NCBI GenBank assembly: GCA_003118195.1 | Contig: BEXV01000012.1 | Coordinates: 177,272 to 241,271 of the forward strand | From: Hemicentrotus pulcherrimus | Lineage: Eukaryota > Echinodermata > Echinoidea > Camarodonta > Strongylocentrotidae | DNA: 64,000 bases | Direction of reading: 5' to 3' | Shown here: piece after piece, positions 62,576 to 64,000 of the stretch | How the letters are laid out: each line of letters begins with the position of its first letter | Numbering within the stretch: position 1 is the first letter of the stretch | Notes under the pieces: model-generated | Databases searched by the model: none | Told to the model about the DNA's origin: nothing | What the model saw: the letters and a program-made list of their open reading frames with translations, nothing else | Program-made: the position numbers and the translations under genes

Positions 62576-64000
62576 TCAATTGCAACTCTAATCTTAATTT
62601 TGATGAAATAAGGCCAAGAGCAATTGCTGCCAGAGTAAATGATGGATAACCAATTCAACATGGTGGCAGCGGTGGGATCAATGAGCACTGCCCATGATGT
62701 GAGCTGTAACCTAAGAAATCATCTGTTTGGAGCAAGAAGTGTACTGACTTATGTTATTTTAGATAGAGTAAACACCCTAATTTTGGCTAAAAGAAACAAT
62801 ATGGTGTCGGCTGACCTCAACCAGCCTCTCTATACAATGTTTCTTTCAACAATATTCTTATCCAGAGTATATGCTCCTACGCTATATGATGATTCTCTAT
62901 ACAATGTTTCTTATTACGTATATTGTATATATTTCCCTCGAATGTGAATATCCTGTCCGATACCTCATGGCTGATACTAGATCTTTTGATGATTCCTGGT
63001 TTCGTCTAGTGTCAAGGGAAAGGGGATCACACCTGTTTGGATATGTTGGAAGGAATAAACTGGCTTTCCAAGTGACAGCTATAGAAGTTCCCTGGAATAC
63101 AGGTTTTTCTAATTCCTGGAGGGGCCATGTCTCCCTTTAGAAATTTCAAAACAATTGGGGAGAATTGGACAACTGCAGATCTTATGGCTGTGCAGATACT
63201 GGCCACTAATATTTTAGGAAAATCACAAATATCACATCCTGAGCCTTTCTATTACCGGGTACCTGAAATTAACCTCATTACTGTGGTAAAGCACATCTTG
63301 ACCCTCGCCCAAGTTAAAACAGTCCTACAGAAAGTCTACAACTAGACTAAAGCAACTTGTGACAGGCTTTACAGTTACATATAATCACAAGGCTTGAATT
63401 TACAAAAGGAGTCTTCAACGCAGAAAAAAATGGACAAGCTACTGATATTTGGCTTCAGAATATACATTTCAATCAGTGCCATACATACTAAATTTCAAAT
63501 TGTACATATGTACTAAAAACAACAAGTTCTTGGTATACAAATTTTGAATATCTCTGAGTCCGACTCTTCACCATAGTATTGGCTCAATAAAGGGGATAAA
63601 AGGAGGGAGGTGTGATGCATTTGTTAAAAGATGTATGACCATGGAGTCAATAAGTTGTTTGGGGGAATATTGAAGATCTACAACAGGCTAAGATGATGTG
63701 TGAAGGACTCACTGTGATTTTAAGTCATGAGGGGAATCAAGAATGGATACGGTCACTTCTCCCCTCTCTCTCTCCCTCCCCTGTGATGTAATATGAATCA
63801 TCGTTCTGGCAATACCCTCTCGATCCTGTCAACTCTTAAGAGAAGCTACAACAACATTGCAACACTGATCACCCCTGTCTTTCTCCTTTATATCTGATGC
63901 CTGATGTGATTTGTCCCAATATCTTTTGTGAGGCCATAATAAAGATAAAATCCGTAACATACAAAGCCTAGTAGATCCAAATTTATTCTAAAAAAGTCTT

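Larger units (their letters stand above)
58237..64000 (-). other. MYO5 intron (5' end beyond window)
   Basis: No further motor exon was found on the - strand; the expected CGVLETIRISAAGF block is not visible. The stretch holds copy B of the unnamed repeat (60120-60360), an ambiguous base at 61425 in a G run, and a CCTAA-rich tract at 62515-62575. The overlapping + frames at 62639-63345 have no recognisable family. Confidence 0.6.

Noticed and set aside
62639..63345. Three overlapping + strand frames (102, 89 and 72 codons) suggesting a gene
   Set aside because: No recognisable domain, no consistent splice structure, and they lie beside a dispersed repeat inside the MYO5 intron.

Overview
This is animal genomic DNA. 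Two intron-rich genes with canonical GT-AG junctions lie tail to tail, embedded in AT-rich sequence with many microsatellites and decayed transposons. Base composition, short exons in kilobase introns, single-copy invertebrate-like versions of the two genes, and very frequent TACATGTA-type palindromes suggest a marine deuterostome, most likely an echinoderm such as a sea urchin. The species assignment is an inference. There are no bacterial or viral genes and no CRISPR array.

Layout: (1) Bases 215-9016, + strand, carry the last ten coding exons (about 352 residues) of KIF-binding protein (KIFBP/KBP/KIF1BP). Its N-terminal half lies to the left of the window. (2) Bases 9017-15334 are the convergent intergenic interval, which must hold both 3' UTRs and contains a near-perfect 137-bp-arm foldback element. 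(3) Bases 15335-58236, - strand, carry 22 coding exons (about 1,148 residues) of a class V unconventional myosin. They run from the last part of the motor/converter through six IQ motifs, the coiled-coil stalk with a PEST-like break, and the complete globular cargo-binding (DIL) tail. The first ~700 residues of the motor lie to the right of the window. (4) Bases 58237-64000 are intron of the same myosin, with no exon that I can see.

I checked reading-frame phase across every listed junction, and both partial proteins read through without stops or frameshifts. KIFBP regulates kinesin motors and myosin V is the actin-based cargo motor, so two cytoskeletal-transport genes are neighbours. They are transcribed towards each other, not as an operon.

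Repeats: an antisense non-LTR retrotransposon fragment with an open 230-codon reverse-transcriptase C-terminus (intron at 375-1612), a foldback MITE (10252-10533), a TIR element with a 39-A tract (17068-17506), a tRNA-like SINE head (23210-23283), a nested MITE-in-MITE carrying a reverse-transcriptase scrap (25548-25945), two diverged copies of an unnamed repeat (24230-24470 and 60120-60360), tandem duplications with 30-bp and 180-bp units, a 0.6-kb CAT/ATG trinucleotide tract, an AGT tract, long purine tracts, and a 219-N gap bounded by poly-G. I see no undescribed multi-gene system. The novelty here is in the repeats and in the gene arrangement.
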